The notes: generated from the sequence alone by a model not told the origin. 64,000 nucleotides of DNA from Eudoraea adriatica DSM 19308 (GCF_000382125.1 NZ_KB907550.1:186001-250000), one strand, 5' to 3'. Positions 17,737 to 26,385 are shown, counted from the first letter of the stretch. Made by a program: numbers and translations.

Positions 17737-19167
17737 ATGTACGCCAATAAAAAGGAAACACCCGGAAATAGCACAAAACAAAGAGATTCTAAAGGACGAC
17801 GGGATTTTATAAAGAAAGTAGGTTTGGGCGGATTAAGCCTGGCAGCTTTAACCTCGGCATCTGCGAATGACGAGCTTTCCTATGTTTCCCAAAATGTAAA
17901 CAGGAACTCCAGTCCGTCTACCCTTAAAATTACAGATATGCGCATCGCAGAAATTGGAGGAGATGTTGCATTCAGAACCCCAATCGTCCGGATTTATACT
18001 AACCAGGGAATTGTTGGGCATGGCGATGTAAGGGATGGCGCAGCAAAGGAATACGCATTGTTTTTAAAAAGCAGGATTTTGGGAGAAAATCCCTGCAATG
18101 TAGAACGCTTATTTGGCATTATAAAACAATTTGGATTTCATGGAAGACAGGGAGGGGGAGTATCTGCAGTGGAAATGGCTCTCTGGGATCTTGCCGGCAA
18201 GGCCTATAATGTGCCTGTTTACCAGATGCTGGGGGGAAAGTACAGGGATAAAGTGCGCGTATATTGTGATACTACAGTTTCCAGGGATGCCAATGAATAT
18301 GCCAATAGAATGCAGGCCAGAATTGATCAGGGGTATACCGCACTTAAGATGGATATTGGGATTAATCTTATCAAAGATATTCCCGGAGCAATAATTAATT
18401 CTCCGGATGCCGACTACAATCCTTATCGTTATGAATATCAATCCTATAGTCAAACAAAGCACCCCTTTACAAGGGTTCAGATTACGGACAAGGGTATAGA
18501 TTTATTAATGGAATATCTGGATGTGATGCGTTCCAAAATTGGCTATGATATTCCGATGGGTACGGATCATTGGGGTCATTTTGGGGTGAATGAAGCTATT
18601 AAAATTGCACGGGCTACAGAACCATATAACCTGGCTTATATAGAGGATATAATTCCATGGCAATACACAGAACAATGGAAAGAAATTACACAATCTTCCA
18701 CTACACCTACCCAAACAGGAGAGGATATTTACATGCTTCAGGGGGGCTTTGAAGAACTGATTAAAACCAGGTCCGTGGATATTGTACATCCGGATCCAAA
18801 TACTGCAGGTGGAATTCTGGAAACAAAAAAGATAGGCGATTTTGCTTCAAGACATGGAATAGGGTTTATGCATCATCATGCAGCAGGTCCTGTATCGTTT
18901 ATTGGATGTGTACATAGCGCGGCAGCCACGGAAAATTTCATGTGGTTGGAGCACCATGCCGTGGACAAGAAGGATTGGGAAAACCTGGTTACAGGATTCG
19001 AGGGCCCGATTGTAAAAGATGGTTATGTCACAGTTCCTGACAAACCCGGATTAGGAGTGGAATTGAACGACGAAGTTGTAAAGAAATACTTGATCAAAGG
19101 CGAAAAATTATTTGCTCCTACTCCGCAATGGGACAAGATCAGAGCCTGGGACAGATTGTGGAGCTAA
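17737..19167 (+). CDS. Tat-exported mandelate racemase/muconate lactonizing-like enolase-superfamily enzyme
   Basis: This 476-residue protein has a twin-arginine signal (GRRDFIKKVGLGG, residues about 26-38). An N-terminal capping domain (about 65-180) is followed by the barrel. Likely metal ligands are the acids in MGTDHWGHF, YIEDIIPWQ and TQTGEDIYML, with HHHAAGPVSFIG near the end. This pattern is closest to acid-sugar dehydratases (mannonate or galactonate type) of the enolase superfamily, but no specific substrate is supported. It probably forms an operon with the secreted RraA-like gene. It converges on the PIG-L deacetylase with an 8-base gap. Confidence 0.85.
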   Translation: MYANKKETPGNSTKQRDSKGRRDFIKKVGLGGLSLAALTSASANDELSYVSQNVNRNSSPSTLKITDMRIAEIGGDVAFRTPIVRIYTNQGIVGHGDVRDGAAKEYALFLKSRILGENPCNVERLFGIIKQFGFHGRQGGGVSAVEMALWDLAGKAYNVPVYQMLGGKYRDKVRVYCDTTVSRDANEYANRMQARIDQGYTALKMDIGINLIKDIPGAIINSPDADYNPYRYEYQSYSQTKHPFTRVQITDKGIDLLMEYLDVMRSKIGYDIPMGTDHWGHFGVNEAIKIARATEPYNLAYIEDIIPWQYTEQWKEITQSSTTPTQTGEDIYMLQGGFEELIKTRSVDIVHPDPNTAGGILETKKIGDFASRHGIGFMHHHAAGPVSFIGCVHSAAATENFMWLEHHAVDKKDWENLVTGFEGPIVKDGYVTVPDKPGLGVELNDEVVKKYLIKGEKLFAPTPQWDKIRAWDRLWS

Positions 19168-19175
19168 ACTCCTTG

Positions 19176-20048
19176 TTATAGATTTTTGAGCATAGGAAAC
19201 AACTTTCTTAATTCCTCATCTGTTGGTTGTTTTCCGTATTCACAAATTTCAAAACTCTCTACATGCTTTATTTCAGAGGCTTTATCTCCATACCATTTTT
19301 TAAGAGCCGTCAATGCCGCTTCATTGGGTGCATTTGAACGCCAGTTCGCCAGCATTTTGAGTCGTTCCTGTTCTCCTTTCGGAACTTTTTCCAGATTTCC
19401 TGATGTCCATGGAAGCCATTCAAAAAATTGCGATTCATGTGCTGCCAGGGCGTATATTTTCTGATCAAAAACAGCATCGATAGCCACAGCAATATCCGGC
19501 TCAAAAGGGTTTGGACGTTGAAACCGATCTTCGGAATACAAAAAAACAGGATTCTTTTTTAGGGGGGGAGTATCGGCTGCAACATTTGGCACAATAACCA
19601 TATAGGCCGCATCCTGCACCAGGATACCCGTGTAGCGATGATCCGGATGGTAATCATTTGGCCTGGGAGCTATTACTACATCGGCATTCCATTTACGGAT
19701 CTCACGGATGACCTTCAGCCTGTTTTCCAGTGTAGGCATTAGTTCCCCATCGTGATTATCCAAAACTGTATATTCTACCCCAAAACGTTTTCCGGCTTCT
19801 TCGGCTTCGGCAATCCTGATTTTTGCCAATGTACCACCGCCTTTGTTATAATGTCCGGCATCCCCATTGGTAAGAGAAACGAATTTTACCCTATGGCCCA
19901 TCCTTGCCAGTAAAATAGCTGTCCCACCGGCATCTGCATCGCAATCATCCGGGTGGGCACCAAATACAATGACATTTACAGTACTGGTTTGAGCATTACA
20001 TACATGGAAAGTAAATAATAAAAAAAAAGTAAGGAGCAGACTTCTCAT
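19176..20048 (-). CDS. secreted PIG-L/LmbE-family deacetylase
   Basis: This 290-residue zinc deacetylase has a Sec signal (MRSLLLTFFLLFTFHVCNAQ). The zinc motif AHPDDCDADAGG (about residues 33-44) and the second HPDH site in RPNDYHPDHRYTG are diagnostic of the PIG-L family, which removes N-acetyl groups from GlcNAc-type substrates. It lies 10 bases downstream of a Tat-exported Gfo/Idh/MocA oxidoreductase on the same strand. The two probably act on the same exported amino-sugar or glycan derivative. Confidence 0.88.
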   Translation of the reverse strand: MRSLLLTFFLLFTFHVCNAQTSTVNVIVFGAHPDDCDADAGGTAILLARMGHRVKFVSLTNGDAGHYNKGGGTLAKIRIAEAEEAGKRFGVEYTVLDNHDGELMPTLENRLKVIREIRKWNADVVIAPRPNDYHPDHRYTGILVQDAAYMVIVPNVAADTPPLKKNPVFLYSEDRFQRPNPFEPDIAVAIDAVFDQKIYALAAHESQFFEWLPWTSGNLEKVPKGEQERLKMLANWRSNAPNEAALTALKKWYGDKASEIKHVESFEICEYGKQPTDEELRKLFPMLKNL

Positions 20049-20058
20049 AATTTGCGGT

Positions 20059-21450
20059 TTAGGTTAGTTTCATTGCAACAGGGTCCCAGTTAACCGGTTT
20101 GTTTTTGTAATAGCTTTCATTTGCCAGCAAAGCCGCTCCTGCTGCCCTAAGCCCGAAGTTGGGGTCCTGAATTATTGTATTTTTGCCACGGATTGCCTGG
20201 AAGAAGTTGTAAAAATGGTCATAGTGGCCACCTTTGTAATCTCGGGGAGCTTCCCAGAGTGTTTCCCCCGTCTTCATGGCAGATTCTCTGTTTTCTAAGC
20301 TTTTTGAAGCGTATTCTTTCTTAATTTTCTCTTGCGTTTCTTCTGTATAAGCAATCATGGAATAATTGCCGGGGGTCATTCCCAGTTTAGAACGAACTAG
20401 TTTTACAGAATTGGAACCTACTTCCATAACTCCTTCCGTTCCAACCAGCCTGAAGCCTCCTCCACCTCCGGAGCCGGCAATAAAATTCACCCTGAAAGAG
20501 GCATTAAAAGCGGCATGTGTTTCAGTTTCAGGATAATCATAAAAAGTTAATGTAACATCGGGAACATCGCGTCCATCTTTCCAGTAGCGCAAACCGCCAG
20601 TGGAAATCGCCCGGGAAGGGCCATTAGAACTGATGATATAATTCAAAGTTGAAAAAGCATGAACAAACAGATCTCCGGCAACACCTGTTCCATAATCTCT
20701 GTAATTTCTCCATCTGAAAAAACGCGTCTTATCAAACGATACTTTTGGTGTATTTCCCAGGAAGGTATCAAAATCAACTGTATCCGGATTAGCGTCCGGA
20801 GGAATTGGATACTGCCAGGCTCCTTCCGAAGAATAACGGTCATTATACATGTCCAGAAGTACCAGGTCACCAATGGCGCCATCCTCATAAAGGAGTCGGG
20901 CTTTTTCATTTCCTAAAGAAGACATCCCCTGACTTCCAACCTGGCAGAGTGAACCGGTTTCTTTTTGAACCTTTATTATTTCATGACCTTCTTCAAATTT
21001 TTGAACCATGGGCTTTTCACAGTATACTGCTTTTCCCGCTTTCATGGCATCAATAGTAATTTTTTTGTGCCAGTGATCCGGGACGGCTACAATGACCGCA
21101 TCAATATCGTTTCGATTTAGTATCTCCCTATAATCTCTGGTAACTGCTATATCATCGCCCCAAAGTTCTTTCGCCCGGTCTAACCTTCCCAGATAAAGAT
21201 CGCAGGCAGCTACAAGCTTAACACCCTGCACTTTTAATGCAGCAGTAGTGTCATAAATTCCCTGGATACCGGATCCGATTAATGCCAAATTTATCTGATC
21301 ATTTATTGTAAACGTGTTTTCCTGATAGGTTCTGTTTAGTATTAGTTTTTGATTATAAGAGGAAGCTAAAATTTGTGGAGCTGTTGAAATTGCAGCAGCT
21401 CCCAAACCAGCGCGCCTTAAAAAGATTCTTCTCGATTGGTTCTTGCTCAT
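20059..21450 (-). CDS. Tat-exported Gfo/Idh/MocA-family oxidoreductase
   Basis: This 463-residue NAD(P)-dependent sugar oxidoreductase has the twin-arginine signal SRRIFLRRAGLGAAA starting at residue 6. The nucleotide-binding strand LALIGSGIQG, VACDLYLGR and the family EKP motif (YCEKPMVQ) are all present. The frame is open to 21531, but that extension lacks sense and touches the Rrf2 gene. MSKNQSRRIFLRR at 21450 is the proper start because it places the Tat motif at the N-terminus. Exported members of this family often carry a tightly bound cofactor. It forms an operon with the PIG-L deacetylase. Confidence 0.88.
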   Translation of the reverse strand: MSKNQSRRIFLRRAGLGAAAISTAPQILASSYNQKLILNRTYQENTFTINDQINLALIGSGIQGIYDTTAALKVQGVKLVAACDLYLGRLDRAKELWGDDIAVTRDYREILNRNDIDAVIVAVPDHWHKKITIDAMKAGKAVYCEKPMVQKFEEGHEIIKVQKETGSLCQVGSQGMSSLGNEKARLLYEDGAIGDLVLLDMYNDRYSSEGAWQYPIPPDANPDTVDFDTFLGNTPKVSFDKTRFFRWRNYRDYGTGVAGDLFVHAFSTLNYIISSNGPSRAISTGGLRYWKDGRDVPDVTLTFYDYPETETHAAFNASFRVNFIAGSGGGGGFRLVGTEGVMEVGSNSVKLVRSKLGMTPGNYSMIAYTEETQEKIKKEYASKSLENRESAMKTGETLWEAPRDYKGGHYDHFYNFFQAIRGKNTIIQDPNFGLRAAGAALLANESYYKNKPVNWDPVAMKLT

Positions 21451-21527
21451 GTTGTAGTTTGAAGTAAAGGTGTTCTGTTTTAAGCAGTTTAAATTAAGCT
21501 TTTTTAAGATGTACTCCAAGAAGTTAG

Positions 21528-21959
21528 TCAAACAGGCAGAAAAACCTTGTTTAATTCTAAATCTTTAGCCAGGTCATCTATTGTTTTGCTTTTCAGGAGA
21601 GCGATCATTTTTGATCTTGAGGGACTTATCAAGCTGTGAATTGGACAGGGCTTTTTTTCATTGCAATCTTCCAGGCCCAGCATACAGGATTCTATTCTTT
21701 TCTTGCCGTCTATTATCTCGATAATTTCCATTATCGTATGTTTTTTATTCGACTCCGTGATATAAAACCCTCCATAAGGGCCTTTTGCAGAGGAGATAAT
21801 TTTACGTTTAGCAAGTTCTTGTAATAACTTGGCAATATAGGCTTTAGGGACGTTTATTCTTTCACTGAAATCTTTAACCATCATTTTGTTGTTCTCATCT
21901 GTATGTAACGCAAGATACAATACGGCTTTTAAGGCATATTTGGAAGAATTTGAGAGCAT
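21528..21959 (-). CDS. Rrf2-family Fe-S transcriptional regulator (NsrR/IscR-like)
   Basis: This 143-residue winged-helix regulator has an N-terminal HTH (residues about 25-60, with INVPKAYIAKLLQEL as recognition region) and the wing GPYGGFYI. Three Cys in the cluster loop are spaced C92-x6-C99-x5-C105, with H108 just after. NsrR and IscR use a comparable three-Cys loop to hold an iron-sulfur cluster that senses NO or iron-sulfur status. The gene is divergent from the nos cluster and shares its regulatory region, which contains an inverted repeat between the two promoters. A role as NO- or redox-responsive regulator of nos is likely but inferred; IscR-like homeostasis is the alternative. Confidence 0.88.
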   Translation of the reverse strand: MLSNSSKYALKAVLYLALHTDENNKMMVKDFSERINVPKAYIAKLLQELAKRKIISSAKGPYGGFYITESNKKHTIMEIIEIIDGKKRIESCMLGLEDCNEKKPCPIHSLISPSRSKMIALLKSKTIDDLAKDLELNKVFLPV

Positions 21960-21976
21960 ATTTTGGATTCAAAACT

Positions 21977-21984
21977 CAAATATA
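21977..21984 (-). promoter_or_regulatory. -7 box of the rrf2 promoter
   Basis: On the minus strand this reads TATATTTG, an exact TAnnTTTG match, 18 bases before the rrf2 ATG. The predicted start is near 21971, giving a very short leader. The inverted repeat at 21987-22008 sits immediately upstream, over the -33 area. Confidence 0.55.
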
Positions 21985-21986
21985 AT

Positions 21987-22008
21987 GATAAAAAGATATT
22001 TTTATCTT
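21987..22008. promoter_or_regulatory. inverted repeat, candidate Rrf2 operator
   Basis: Two nested inverted repeats overlap here: GATAAAAA-N4-TTTTTATC (21987-22006) and AAGATA-N4-TATCTT (21993-22008). The AAGAT/ATCTT half-sites recall NsrR-type operators, although the spacing is shorter than the E. coli 11-1-11 form. The repeat centre is 23.5 bp from the end of the rrf2 -7 box, a position suited to autorepression, and about 55 bp from the nos -7 box. Assignment to the adjacent Rrf2 protein is inference. Confidence 0.5.
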
Positions 22009-22013
22009 AAATA

Positions 22014-22056
22014 TGATTAATATCATGTTTTTAGTTTACTTCCAATCTTATTTTTG
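22014..22056 (+). promoter_or_regulatory. FNR-type site and -7 box of the nos promoter
   Basis: The palindrome TGATTAATATCA (22014-22025) is followed by TATTTTTG (22049-22056), an exact -7 consensus match. The distance from palindrome centre to the last box base is 36.5 bp, identical to the hemN, ccoS and usp promoters. Transcription should start near 22062, 20 bases before the cytochrome gene. This is the likely main promoter for the cytochrome, FAS1 and nosZ genes. Confidence 0.72.
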
Positions 22057-22081
22057 ACCAATAATTAACAAGAAAAATCGA

Positions 22082-22588
22082 ATGAAACAACTACTAAAAA
22101 CTACCGTATTCCTGTTAGCTCTAATAATTATGAGTTGTGGCGGAAAAGAAGAAAAGAAAAATGACGGTTTTAGTGTTACCAGACAAAAGGCAGAAACGGA
22201 GAAGCCTGCAACTACTCCGGATGCCGATGTAACAAAAGCATCAGAACGTGTAGATCTGAACAATAAGGGTGTTGGTCCTGTAACATCAGTAGCCTTAAGT
22301 TCGGAAATCGATCAGGCAATGGCTGCAACAGGAAAAGAGGTATATAACCAAATGTGTCTTGCATGTCATAGAATTGGCAAAAAATTTATTGGCCCGGCCC
22401 CTGATGGCATTCTTGAAAGACGTACGCCGGAATGGGTTATGAACATGATTCTTAATCCCGAACAGATGGTTAAAGAAGACCCCTTGGCCAAAGATTTGTT
22501 GGTAGAGTTCAATGGTTCCCCTATGGCGAATCAGGGCCTTACCGAAGAACAGGCAAGGGCTGTCCTGGAGTATTTCAGAACCTTATAA
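22082..22588 (+). CDS. cytochrome c lipoprotein of the nos cluster
   Basis: This 168-residue protein has a lipobox (IIMSC, C19), a charged linker and one C-terminal class I cytochrome c domain with CLACH (C92, C95, H96). A Met ligand is likely within GSPMANQGL. It is the first gene of the nos cluster, directly behind the FNR-type promoter and 17 bases before the FAS1 gene. By position it is the probable membrane-anchored electron donor to NosZ, comparable to the NosC cytochromes of clade II nos clusters. Donation to NosZ is inference. Confidence 0.88.
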   Translation: MKQLLKTTVFLLALIIMSCGGKEEKKNDGFSVTRQKAETEKPATTPDADVTKASERVDLNNKGVGPVTSVALSSEIDQAMAATGKEVYNQMCLACHRIGKKFIGPAPDGILERRTPEWVMNMILNPEQMVKEDPLAKDLLVEFNGSPMANQGLTEEQARAVLEYFRTL

Positions 22589-22605
22589 CATAATAAAACA
22601 ATCAA

Positions 22606-23181
22606 ATGAAAACAAAAACTAAATTAAGACTTATTGCAGGATCATTTTTTGTGCTGACTTTGTTGGTCGGATGTAAAAATGAGGCCAAAACTAATACTTC
22701 TACGGCCACCCAGCCTGAGCAGTTATCAAAAGAATCAGGCCAGGCCTTTATAGAAGATGATGGATCTACGCCTAATGTATTACAGATTGCTATTGGTTCA
22801 CCAGATCATACAACACTTGTTGCAGCAGTACAAGCCGCCAATCTTGAAAATGCTCTTGTGAACGCAGGTCCTTTAATGGTATTTGCACCAACCAATGAGG
22901 CTTTTGATGCACTTCCTGAAGGAACTGTAGAGAACCTATTAAAACCGGAAAATAAGGATGCGTTGGCCAACATCTTAAAATATCATGTTACCCCGGGAAA
23001 TTATTCCAAGGATTTTTTAAAGAAGTTTAAAAAATTAGGACAGGCCAATGATCAGGATGTAATGATTGTTGTTGAGGGAGATGAAGTTTTGGTTGGAGGG
23101 GCTAAAATTCTTGGAAGTGTGAAAGCAGGCAATGGAATTGTCCATGTCGTAGACAAGGTAATGCTGCCACCGGAAGAATAG
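22606..23181 (+). CDS. FAS1 (fasciclin) domain lipoprotein in the nos cluster
   Basis: This 191-residue lipoprotein (LLVGC, C23) carries one FAS1 domain (about residues 55-188). Its H1 box is GPLMVFAPTNEAFDALPEG, followed by LKYHVTPGNY, and the H2-like end is GNGIVHVVDKVMLPP. FAS1 domains usually mediate adhesion or protein contacts. Here the gene is sandwiched between the cytochrome c and nosZ genes with short gaps (17 and 34 bases), so it is part of the transcript. A scaffold that holds NosZ or its donor at the membrane is a reasonable idea, but no function is established by the sequence. Confidence 0.9.
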   Translation: MKTKTKLRLIAGSFFVLTLLVGCKNEAKTNTSTATQPEQLSKESGQAFIEDDGSTPNVLQIAIGSPDHTTLVAAVQAANLENALVNAGPLMVFAPTNEAFDALPEGTVENLLKPENKDALANILKYHVTPGNYSKDFLKKFKKLGQANDQDVMIVVEGDEVLVGGAKILGSVKAGNGIVHVVDKVMLPPEE

Positions 23182-23215
23182 AAATCATTAATCAATTAAA
23201 ACTAAAGATAAAACA

Positions 23216-25168
23216 ATGAAAAATTTAAACTATTTAATTTGCATTCTCATAGGGCTAGGTATTACCTTGAGTAGTTGCAATCAATCTCAAAAAACTAATG
23301 GTGCTTTGGCATCAAGTGCTGCAGAAAAAGTTTATGTAGCCCCAGGTGAACAAGACGAGTTTTATGCTTTCCTGTCCGGAGGGTATAGCGGTAACCTTAC
23401 CGTATATGGGCTGCCCTCAGGACGTATGTTCAAGGAAATCCCGGTATTTTCACAATTCCCTACTTCTGGCTATGGATACTCCGAAGAAACAAAGCCGATG
23501 TTGAATACTTCCTTTGGATTTGTTCCCTGGGATGATTTACACCACCCGGATATTTCTCAAACCAATGGTGAATTGGATGGACGATGGATTTTTGTGAATG
23601 GTAACAACACGCCCCGAATAGCGCGGGTAAGTCTGAGTACTTTTGAGACAGAGGAGATCATTGAAGTTCCCAATAGTGCAGGTAACCACAGTTCATCATT
23701 TATTACGGAAAACACAGAGTATGTTGTAGCAGGGACCAGATTTTCAGTACCGGTACCTCAGCGAGATATGCCAATCAATGAATACAAGGGAAATTTTAAA
23801 GGCGCTTTGTCTTTTATTAGTGTAGCTCCGGATAATGGGCGATTAAATCTGGAATTCCAGGTACTAATGCCAGGTTTCAATTATGACCTTTCGCATCCTG
23901 GTAGAGGGAAATCTCATGGATGGTTCTTCTTTTCAACATATAATACTGAAGAGGCCAATTCTTTGCTGGAAGTTATGGCTTCGCAAAACGACAAGGATTT
24001 TATCGCTGCTGTAAACTGGAAGAAAATAGAGGAGTATGTAAAAAATGGTGGCGGGACGAAAATGCCGGCTAACTATGCACACAATGTCTATGATGAAGAA
24101 ACCCATACAGGAACTTCTACGATGATAAAAGAGGTAGTTACGGTAGATCCAACCCAAGTGCCGGGATCTTTATACTTCCTGCCAACTCCTAAATCGCCAC
24201 ACGGCTGTGATGTAAACCCAACCGGACAATATATTATTGGAAGCGGAAAACTTTCTGCAGACATTACAGTACACTCATTTGACAAGATGATTGCCGCTAT
24301 TGAAGGTGAAAAATTTGATGGAGAAGCGTACGGTATTCCTATACTGAAATTCGAAGAGGTCTTGGCAGGAACCGTTAAAAGTGGAGGTTTAGGGCCATTA
24401 CATACCGAATTCGATGATAAGGGTAATGCATACACCACCTTCTTTATTTCTTCAGAAGTTGTTAAATGGAAAGTAGGAACCTGGGAGGTTGTAGATAGAA
24501 AACCGACCTATTATTCTGTAGGGCATTTGATGATCCCGGGAGGAAACTCCAGGAAGCCATTCGGTAAGTATGTGGTAGCAATGAACAAGATTACCAAAGA
24601 CCGGTATCTTCCTACCGGCCCCGAAATGGAACACTCTGCGCAGATTTATGATATTTCAGGAGAAAAAATGGAATTGATATATGATTTCCCAACCCACGGT
24701 GAACCCCATTATGCTGCGGGATGCCCTGCGGAGTTGTTGGCATCAAAATCGAAAAAAATCTATCGATTAGATGAAAACAAACATAAATATGCCACTATAG
24801 GTCCTGATGATGCACGGGTAGAACGCGATGGGAATGAAGTACACATATATATGTCTACCATCCGAAGCCATTTTACACCCGACAATATTGAGGGAATCAA
24901 AGTTGGTGATAAGGTGTATTTCCATATCACGAACCATGAGCAAGATTTTGACGTACCACATGGCTTCACCATAATAGGACAGGGAACTTCCGAAATTCTG
25001 GTAATGCCGGGGCAAACCAAGACTTCGTTGTGGGAACCTAAAAAGGTTGGTGTATGGCCATTCTATTGTACGGATTTTTGTTCCGCCTTACACCAGGAGA
25101 TGCAAGGTTATATTAGAGTATCTCCTGCTAATTCAAATATTGACCTTTCCTGGTCTTTAGGAGAATAA
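23216..25168 (+). CDS. nosZ: nitrous oxide reductase NosZ, clade II (Sec-type, lipoprotein)
   Basis: This 650-residue copper enzyme reduces N2O to N2. It has a Sec/lipoprotein signal (LSSC, C21) rather than the twin-arginine signal of clade I. All seven CuZ histidines can be placed: DDLHHPD (H109, H110), GNHSS, KSPHGCDV, GPLHTEF, VGHLMIP and GEPHYAAG. The C-terminal cupredoxin domain has the CuA ligands: His in DVPHGF, C618-x3-C622-x3-H626 in CTDFCSALH, and Met in EMQGY. No residue of either centre is missing, so the enzyme should be active. It follows the cytochrome and FAS1 genes, and a strong hairpin lies after its stop. The lipid anchor would place it on a membrane face rather than free in the periplasm. 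Confidence 0.97.
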   Translation: MKNLNYLICILIGLGITLSSCNQSQKTNGALASSAAEKVYVAPGEQDEFYAFLSGGYSGNLTVYGLPSGRMFKEIPVFSQFPTSGYGYSEETKPMLNTSFGFVPWDDLHHPDISQTNGELDGRWIFVNGNNTPRIARVSLSTFETEEIIEVPNSAGNHSSSFITENTEYVVAGTRFSVPVPQRDMPINEYKGNFKGALSFISVAPDNGRLNLEFQVLMPGFNYDLSHPGRGKSHGWFFFSTYNTEEANSLLEVMASQNDKDFIAAVNWKKIEEYVKNGGGTKMPANYAHNVYDEETHTGTSTMIKEVVTVDPTQVPGSLYFLPTPKSPHGCDVNPTGQYIIGSGKLSADITVHSFDKMIAAIEGEKFDGEAYGIPILKFEEVLAGTVKSGGLGPLHTEFDDKGNAYTTFFISSEVVKWKVGTWEVVDRKPTYYSVGHLMIPGGNSRKPFGKYVVAMNKITKDRYLPTGPEMEHSAQIYDISGEKMELIYDFPTHGEPHYAAGCPAELLASKSKKIYRLDENKHKYATIGPDDARVERDGNEVHIYMSTIRSHFTPDNIEGIKVGDKVYFHITNHEQDFDVPHGFTIIGQGTSEILVMPGQTKTSLWEPKKVGVWPFYCTDFCSALHQEMQGYIRVSPANSNIDLSWSLGE

Positions 25169-25200
25169 AAGTTCTCAGAGAGATTGTTTAGTTCACAAAT

Positions 25201-25238
25201 AAAAGCGGGCTGTGTCTTGGACCTGCCCGCTTTATTCT
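25201..25238 (+). terminator. hairpin after nosZ
   Basis: AAAGCGGGC (25202-25210) pairs perfectly with GCCCGCTTT (25225-25233) around a 14-base loop and is followed by ATTCTAA. The GC-rich 9-bp stem should terminate or stabilise the cytochrome-FAS1-nosZ message and lower read-through into the accessory genes. The T tract is short, so partial termination or 3' protection is likely. Confidence 0.7.
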
Positions 25239-25295
25239 AAAATTAAAGTACGCCTCCAAATCCATGTTTAATTATTAAACGACCGAAAATTAGAA

Positions 25296-25958
25296 ATGAT
25301 GAAAAAAGCAAGTATCCTTATGATTATTGGTCCTTTGTTTCTTTTGGGCTTATACGTTTTCCCGCTATGGAACATAATGCTGGGTGCACCACAATACCCT
25401 GAACCTTTAGGGATGAACATTTATATTGATGGTATTAAGGGAGTTAGCGAATTTGATATTCAGAACATTGATGGCCTTAATCATTATATCGGGATGCGGA
25501 CTCTGCCAAAACCGGAGGATATGTGGGAGTTTAGTACCTTTCCATGGGTCATTGGGGCAATGGTGGCCCTGGGTGTAATGATTGGTCTGCTGGGATTTTT
25601 TGAAAAAGTTAGCTACAAATGGTTCATGGGATGGTTCGTGCTTATGAGTATATTGGGAGTACTAGGCATGTATGATTTCAATGCATGGATGGTAGATTAC
25701 GGTACCAATTTAGATCCAAATGCTATAATGAAACTCACCAACGCAGATGGAACTCCCGTGAGCTATAAACCACCACTTTTCGGCCATGTAAAAATGCTTA
25801 ATTTTGACGTAACCTCTTTACCTTCTACTGGTGCGTGGTTGATGTTTGTTGGCATGATGACGACTTTAATAGCATTTTTTATGGGCAAAAAAGCATGGCA
25901 ACCCAAAGGCGAGGCTGGTGCGGTGAGCCCTATCAAAGTAAAATCAAATGATCAATAA
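25296..25958 (+). CDS. NosB-like membrane protein
   Basis: This 220-residue protein has four likely membrane segments (about 5-27, 84-104, 110-128 and 187-205). A roughly 55-residue external loop follows the first segment. It lies directly between nosZ and nosL, the position of the conserved transmembrane protein called NosB in clade II nos clusters. No metal-binding motif is obvious. Two ATG codons in tandem open the gene. The nosL start lies 11 bases inside its 3' end, so the two are coupled. Function in NosZ assembly or electron supply is inferred from context. Confidence 0.75.
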   Translation: MMKKASILMIIGPLFLLGLYVFPLWNIMLGAPQYPEPLGMNIYIDGIKGVSEFDIQNIDGLNHYIGMRTLPKPEDMWEFSTFPWVIGAMVALGVMIGLLGFFEKVSYKWFMGWFVLMSILGVLGMYDFNAWMVDYGTNLDPNAIMKLTNADGTPVSYKPPLFGHVKMLNFDVTSLPSTGAWLMFVGMMTTLIAFFMGKKAWQPKGEAGAVSPIKVKSNDQ

Positions 25959-26385
25959 ATTAGTTTATCTGAGCTTAGTTCTATTTGTATTTGCGTCTTG
26001 CGAGGTAAGTCCTAAGCCAATTAATTATGGTTCTGACGGGTGTCATTTTTGTTCTATGACCATTGTGGATAAACAGCATGCGGCGCAAATAGTAACCAAA
26101 AAAGGTAAGGCTTTTAAATTTGATGCGGTGGAGTGTATGGTGAATCATTTAAAGGATGTTGATGTGGCAACAATTGAACTTTTTTTGGTTAATGATTACC
26201 AAACACCTGGCGATTTAATCGATGCCAAAAAGGCTACTTTTTTAATTAGTAAGGAAATTCCTAGTCCTATGGGCGAATACTTGTCAGGGTTTCAATCCAG
26301 AGTTGAAGCTGAGAATATTGAAGACGAGAATAATGGTAAATTATACTCCTGGAATGAGTTGTTGACAAGATTTAAAGTAGAATAA
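25948..26385 (+). CDS. nosL: copper chaperone lipoprotein NosL
   Basis: This 145-residue lipoprotein (FASC, C18) has the NosL copper-binding region GCHFCSM (C32, C35, M37) and the family segment FKFDAVECMVNHL. NosL delivers Cu(I) to apo-NosZ during CuZ assembly. Its start overlaps the NosB-like gene by 11 bases. A long hairpin with a T run follows the stop, separating it from the cupin-nosDFY genes. Confidence 0.93.
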   Translation: MINKLVYLSLVLFVFASCEVSPKPINYGSDGCHFCSMTIVDKQHAAQIVTKKGKAFKFDAVECMVNHLKDVDVATIELFLVNDYQTPGDLIDAKKATFLISKEIPSPMGEYLSGFQSRVEAENIEDENNGKLYSWNELLTRFKVE

